Origin: Clostridium sp.
GTDB taxonomy: Bacteria > Bacillota > Clostridia > Lachnospirales > Lachnospiraceae
Length of the DNA: 64,000 nucleotides
Assembly: GCA_021770825.1 (NCBI GenBank)
Contig: JAETQD010000002.1
Coordinates: forward strand, 179,492 to 243,491
Reading direction: 5' to 3'
A model generated the notes under the pieces. The model saw only the letters and a program-made list of their open reading frames with translations, made no database searches and was not told the DNA's origin. This document shows, one piece after another, positions 60,105 through 64,000 of this stretch (its first letter is position 1; every line of letters starts with the position of its first letter). A program made the translations under genes and the position numbers.

Positions 60105-61643
60105 TTACTTTTTCTGCATTTGATACAGAAGATGCATATCCTCTTTATTCTTTTCATAAAGCCTGTCAAACATCTTCCGGTACGGCTTGTAAGCCTCATG
60201 GGCCTTTTCGTCCGGTGTCAGGGTTGTTTCTAAAGCGATAACATCCCGTAATGCCTGGAAATCCTTATAATGGCCGACGCCGATGGCCGCCATCAGGGCA
60301 TCCCCATAGGAGGCGCCTGCCGTTTCCCTGGCAATCACCACCGGGATTCCGGTAATGTCAGCGATCATCTGCATCCAGACTAAATTCTTTGTTCCGCCTC
60401 CCGCTGCCAGAATCCGCTCCGGGAACAGGCCGTTCTCATGGAAAATATCGAGATGCTGTCCCACACCATAGCCGATTCCTTCCAGCGCGGAACGGTATAA
60501 GTGCTTTTTCGTATGGTTTAAATTGAGTCCAAACACCATGCCCCTGGCCTTCGGGTCATTGATCGGCGTCCTCTCTCCGGCAAAATACGGCAGTGTAATC
60601 AGGCCGTCGCTTCCCGGTGCAATCTTATCGATTCCCTCCATCATCAGGGAAAAGGCATTCTCGCCCGTCCGCTTCTCTTCTTCCACGCAGGTCTCCAGAA
60701 TCTGATCCCGATACCAGTTCTGAAGCGTTCCTCCGTTGTTGGTTCCGGCTGCCACGCTGAATGTGCCGGGAATCAGGAAGTTATTTCCACGGACTCTGTC
60801 GTCCTTCACCAGATGGTCCGTACAGCAGAAAAAGAACAGGGAGGAACCGAACTGAACCATGAGATCTCCGGGGCTTAAAACTCCGGTGCTGATGGATTCT
60901 GCAGAAGAATCCCCGGTTCCCGTAATCACAGGCGTGCCTTCAAGAAGACCGGTTTCCTCTGCCGCCTTTTTGGTCACGGTTCCCGCGAGCTCCGTGACAA
61001 TCTGTCCCTTTGCCAACTGATCCGGACGGCAGACCGGCTCGCACATTTCCTCAATAACAGAGCCATCCGCCCGGTAGAACGGACGGAATGAGGCAATTCC
61101 AAGGAAACGGTCAATGACATAATTTCCTGTCAGCTTCGCCGCCATATAAGACGAGCCCGTCAGAAACTTATAGGTATTTTTATAAACCTCCGGCTCATGG
61201 TTTTTTACCCATAATATCTTGGCCGCCACATCGCCGGAAACCATGGGCCGCCCAAACAGCTCTCTCGTCCGCTCTTCTCCGTAATACTTTGTCAGTTCGT
61301 CAATCTCATCCATGCATCGGGCATCAATTCCGTAAAGAATTGCTTTTCTCAAGGGGCGGCAGTCTTCATCGACCGGAAGGCAGTCGCTTCCTAAGGTGCT
61401 TGCACCGACAGCCTTAATCTTTTCCGGCCCGATTCCGCTGTTCTTCAAAAGCTCTTTGGACAGAACACAGAAATCATGCCACCAGACCTCTTCTGCGTCC
61501 TGTTCATAATATCCGGGCGCCGGATTCTCCATGCCGTGAGCCGTCTGCGCCCTTGCCACAACGTTTCCTGCCGCATCCGTGATTACGCCCTTACTGGAAA
61601 ACGTTCCAATATCAATCCCCATGAAATACGTTTCGTTTCCCAT
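60105..61643 (-). CDS. FGGY family carbohydrate kinase
   Basis: 512 residues. The N-terminal ATPase motif (YFMGIDIGTFSSKGVITDAAGN), the DCRPLRKAILYGIDAR substrate region and the C-terminal FGGY signature region (NPKARGMVFGLNLNHTKKHLYRSALEGIGYGVG, AAGGGTKNLVWMQMIADITG) are present. It is a xylulokinase-like enzyme that phosphorylates a pentulose or related sugar. It sits between a BtpA-family gene and two isomerase/epimerase genes. Confidence 0.88.
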   Translation of the reverse strand: MGNETYFMGIDIGTFSSKGVITDAAGNVVARAQTAHGMENPAPGYYEQDAEEVWWHDFCVLSKELLKNSGIGPEKIKAVGASTLGSDCLPVDEDCRPLRKAILYGIDARCMDEIDELTKYYGEERTRELFGRPMVSGDVAAKILWVKNHEPEVYKNTYKFLTGSSYMAAKLTGNYVIDRFLGIASFRPFYRADGSVIEEMCEPVCRPDQLAKGQIVTELAGTVTKKAAEETGLLEGTPVITGTGDSSAESISTGVLSPGDLMVQFGSSLFFFCCTDHLVKDDRVRGNNFLIPGTFSVAAGTNNGGTLQNWYRDQILETCVEEEKRTGENAFSLMMEGIDKIAPGSDGLITLPYFAGERTPINDPKARGMVFGLNLNHTKKHLYRSALEGIGYGVGQHLDIFHENGLFPERILAAGGGTKNLVWMQMIADITGIPVVIARETAGASYGDALMAAIGVGHYKDFQALRDVIALETTLTPDEKAHEAYKPYRKMFDRLYEKNKEDMHLLYQMQKK

Positions 61644-61658
61644 AATCTCCCTCTTCTC

Positions 61659-62468
61659 TTATAAAGTCTTCCGGTACTCCTTCACCACGTCCATGAATTC
61701 CTTTACCCGCACCGGATCCACGAAGTTTGCAAATTTTCCATCCACCTTAAAGGCCGTACCCACACAGGCGCCGTCGCTCTGTGCCAGCTTTTCCGCAATG
61801 TTATCTTTCGTGCATCCCGTATTACAGAAAACAGGGGTATCCCCGGCCACCTTCTTGACACGTGCGATGAGGCTGGAATCCGTCTCGGTTCCGGCGCTGC
61901 TGCCGGACACGCAGAGAGCGTCCGGGAAGCAATGGAAAATCATGGATTTTGTGATCTTCTCCAGGTTCCGCTCTGCCAGATACACATCAGACTCCGGATT
62001 TACCTTAAATAAAAGTTTCAAATCGGAAAGTCCCAGAGCTTTCTTTCTCCGCAGGGTCTCCGGAATGTTGGTATCGGTGATTCCGTTTTCCCCGATATAA
62101 GCTCCGGTAAAGGTACTGCGGACGAAGCTTGCTCCGGTGGCGGCTGCCAGGTCAATAGTGGCGATGGGATTGGAGACGATGTTTACGCCGAAGGGGACCT
62201 TGATCTCCGACTTTAATTCGCCCACAATCCGCCCCATGGCTGCAACCGTAACATAGGAAACCTTCTTCTCATAGGGAAGGCTGAACTCGTTGGCAATGAG
62301 AATACCGTCCACGCCGCCGTCCTGTAAGGCATGGAGCTCCTCTCTGGCCTTTTCTATCACCGATTCCATGGTATCCCCATCCCCAAACAGCGGGTCCCCC
62401 GGAAGGGCTCTTAAATGTAACAATGCAATAATCGGTTTTTCAACATGAAACAGTTCCTGTGTCCACAT
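61659..62468 (-). CDS. BtpA/SgcQ family protein
   Basis: About 269 residues from ATG 62468, 7 bases after GGAGG. It is a TIM-barrel protein of the BtpA/SgcQ family (KPIIALLHLRALPGDPLFG, GGVDGILIANEFSLPY, PFGVNIVSNPIATIDLAAATGASFVR, VFCNTGCTKDNIAEKLAQSDGACVGTAFK). SgcQ-type members occur in sugar catabolic operons, and BtpA itself was linked to photosystem I biogenesis. A phosphosugar lyase or hydrolase role is likely here. It is the first gene of the operon; a TATAAT at 62502-62507 (minus strand) lies upstream. Confidence 0.8.
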   Translation of the reverse strand: MWTQELFHVEKPIIALLHLRALPGDPLFGDGDTMESVIEKAREELHALQDGGVDGILIANEFSLPYEKKVSYVTVAAMGRIVGELKSEIKVPFGVNIVSNPIATIDLAAATGASFVRSTFTGAYIGENGITDTNIPETLRRKKALGLSDLKLLFKVNPESDVYLAERNLEKITKSMIFHCFPDALCVSGSSAGTETDSSLIARVKKVAGDTPVFCNTGCTKDNIAEKLAQSDGACVGTAFKVDGKFANFVDPVRVKEFMDVVKEYRKTL

Positions 62469-62510
62469 ACGGATTCCTCCTGATATTAAATTCTTTCTTT
62501 GATTATACCG

Positions 62511-62542
62511 CAAAAAGGATGCTATGGGTACAGCATCCTTTT
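62511..62542 (-). terminator. terminator after the GltS-like gene
   Basis: On the minus strand, AAAAGGATGCT (62542-62532) and AGCATCCTTTT (62523-62513), then TTGCGG. It separates the symporter from the BtpA operon. Confidence 0.8.
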
Positions 62543-62576
62543 ACGTGAGGGGTTTATCTAAAATTTGTCAGTATCT

Positions 62577-63920
62577 TTAACCTTCCTGAGACTCATCCCA
62601 GACAGCATGCGGATGCTGATGCCACCATTTGAATACAAACGGTACAATAATCAATGCCGCCAGGTAAATGAGAATCGGAGCCACACCGATCATCCAGTTG
62701 CCCTGTACACAGGCCACCGGAACGGCTGCCAGTGCAAAGATTTCGATGATGGACTCAATGGGGGTTACGATGGCTGCATCATCCAGTGTGCAGCTCTTGT
62801 TCTCCGGGTCAACGATACGGAGAAGCGCCATACCAATTGCAGTAACACCTGTGGAATAGCCGTATACATAGATGCCTCTTTCAAACCACTCCTGCTTTAA
62901 CAGGCGGGGAGCAAGTACGGTAAAGTGGAATACAACCCAGATGATACCGAAAACCATTAACAGGCCGAAGGGGACTGCGTACTGGATAACAACCGGAATC
63001 TTAATAGAAGCAACTCCAAAGAATACCAGGAAATCGGTTGCACAGCTTCCCATACGGGAGATGATGCGGTTATCCACATATTTGTCAGCCTTAATTCCCT
63101 TAAGCAGGAAATGGAATACAATGGCTACCAGGAAACCAACGGAGAAGCTGGGAACGCCAAGTCCTGTTGCGTTCTGGATGGCGTTTGTAAGGAGATATCC
63201 GATACCTGTGGGAATCAGAATCAGCATTAAATGCCAGGCTAAGGGGTCAATGGCCATGGGAGAAACGGTTTCCTCACCGAGAACCGGTCTGTGGCCCTCT
63301 TCCATAAGACCTGTACGCATGTCGTCCGGAAGCTGGCTGAAGTCTTTTACAAACTTGGTGTAGTTTTTGGTAGTACCGATCTTGATCAGTGCAATACCGC
63401 CGAAAATACCGGTTAAGATACCTACGGTTGCAGAGGTCATGGCCAGGTCAGTGGCGTCTTCCCATCCAAGGTTTCCAAGGGTTGCGCCAAGAGCCGCTGC
63501 GGTACCATGTCCGCCCTGGAAGCCAGCAGGAATCAGCATACCGAATGCCGGGTTTAACTCCGGAACGATCACACGCAGCACCAGCATGGAGAAGATGATG
63601 GGCATTGCATACTGGAATGCCCAGCCGATGTTTCGGAAGCAATAGTAGCTTCCGATACGGTCAAAGTTGGATTTTACTCCGCCTTTGCTGAAGTTGAATC
63701 CACGGAGTCCGATGGATACGAATACAGCAATGATTAAAAGACCGGAATAGGAACCGAACTGGCTGGAGTATGTAATCAGTCCGAAGCCGTTCTGTCCGAG
63801 AGCCAGTCCGATGAAGCCTGCCAAAAGGCTTACCGGAACGAACAGGCTCTGTAAAATTTTGATTTTTTCTCTTAAAAGCTTTGCGGAGGGTATGAGAAAA
63901 TCTCTGTAAATTAGATTCTT
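62577..63920 (-). CDS. GltS-like sodium/dicarboxylate symporter, start codon missing
   Basis: The frame is open from a TAG at 63921-63923 to the stop at 62577. The protein is a sodium/glutamate symporter-type carrier: an amphipathic LLREKIKILQSLFVPVSLLAGFIGLALG near its start, the substrate loop PAGFQGGHGTAAALGAT, and about ten transmembrane helices. Homology begins near 63881, but no ATG, GTG or TTG lies in frame until TTG 63824, which has no ribosome-binding site. The first transmembrane helix expected before LLREK is absent. A deletion of the 5' end is likely. The window edge leaves about 80 bases upstream, holding a terminator-like hairpin. Confidence 0.7.
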   Translation of the reverse strand, partial: KNLIYRDFLIPSAKLLREKIKILQSLFVPVSLLAGFIGLALGQNGFGLITYSSQFGSYSGLLIIAVFVSIGLRGFNFSKGGVKSNFDRIGSYYCFRNIGWAFQYAMPIIFSMLVLRVIVPELNPAFGMLIPAGFQGGHGTAAALGATLGNLGWEDATDLAMTSATVGILTGIFGGIALIKIGTTKNYTKFVKDFSQLPDDMRTGLMEEGHRPVLGEETVSPMAIDPLAWHLMLILIPTGIGYLLTNAIQNATGLGVPSFSVGFLVAIVFHFLLKGIKADKYVDNRIISRMGSCATDFLVFFGVASIKIPVVIQYAVPFGLLMVFGIIWVVFHFTVLAPRLLKQEWFERGIYVYGYSTGVTAIGMALLRIVDPENKSCTLDDAAIVTPIESIIEIFALAAVPVACVQGNWMIGVAPILIYLAALIIVPFVFKWWHQHPHAVWDESQEG

Positions 63921-63931
63921 CTATGATAATG

Positions 63932-63968
63932 AAGGGTGAGAAGCTTAAAAATCAGACTTTTCACCCTT
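63932..63968. terminator. terminator-like hairpin at window end
   Basis: AAGGGTGA (63932-63939) and TCACCCTT (63961-63968) with partial inner pairing (AAG/CTT). T-rich tails are weak on both strands. Confidence 0.5.
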
Positions 63969-64000
63969 GCTTTATATATAGCAGTTGCTGACAGGCATGT

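Noticed and set aside
1..64000. CRISPR array, prophage or insertion sequence
   Set aside because: No regularly spaced repeats, no transposase or phage genes, and no flanking target duplications were seen. XerD is the housekeeping type.

Overview
The window looks like a chromosomal segment of an anaerobic, spore-forming member of the Lachnospiraceae (Clostridium cluster XIVa type; Enterocloster, Hungatella and Lacrimispora are plausible relatives). The evidence is two [FeFe]-hydrogenases, a 1440-residue 2-hydroxyacyl-CoA dehydratase-type activase, SpoIIM and RNase Y, a CarD regulator, several M20D amidohydrolases, strong GGAGG ribosome-binding sites, and gene orders such as recA-recX and proC-nudF-spoIIM. 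The genus is an inference from protein style and was not tested by database search.

Layout. 1-3033 (minus): an [FeFe]-hydrogenase cut by the window edge, with a NuoF-C/GltD-like flavoprotein partner. 3279-6884 (plus): a BlaI/M56 sensor-repressor pair and a COG2509 flavoprotein. 6885-14145: a decayed stretch with an M20 relic, partial gltD and gltB, the first part of a MoxR ATPase, and frame-broken genes of a yehQ/yehM-like cluster. 14196-23670 (minus): xerD, spoIIM, nudF, proC, metNIQ, rny, recX, recA. 24034-27899 (minus): Na/Pi symporter with a PhoB/PhoR-type two-component system. 28066-33577: a subtilase, a probably truncated hypothetical gene, and the operon pseudo-rhomboid-pyk-lysA. 33734-38335 (plus): a palindrome-rich leader and the giant activase. 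38398-43439 (minus): IclR, two transporters, an M20 amidohydrolase, CarD. 43610-49720: MATE pump, group B hydrogenase, and divergently a TM1266-type regulator with an ABC importer. 49711-53163: LysR and a chimeric M20/solute-binding ORF. 53206-57209: purine nucleoside phosphorylase, MntP under a manganese riboswitch, tRNA-Leu, another M20 enzyme, an EFR1 flavodoxin-ferredoxin. 57339-63968 (minus): YitT, a sugar catabolic operon (BtpA, FGGY kinase, two TIM-barrel isomerases) and a GltS-like symporter lacking a start codon.

The most striking regulatory element lies before metNIQ. A consensus promoter drives a 42-codon ORF holding 10 Met and 5 Cys codons. An intrinsic terminator follows, and the terminator's 5' arm can pair with two copies of TGCGGC inside the ORF. 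This has the architecture of a ribosome-dependent methionine/cysteine attenuator; no SAM riboswitch or T-box signature is visible there. A second theme is gene loss by deletion at short repeats, seen at several separate loci (gltB/gltD, moxR/gltB, the SWIM gene, M20 copies, the M20/solute-binding chimera). Sequence alone cannot separate true reductive decay from assembly error.
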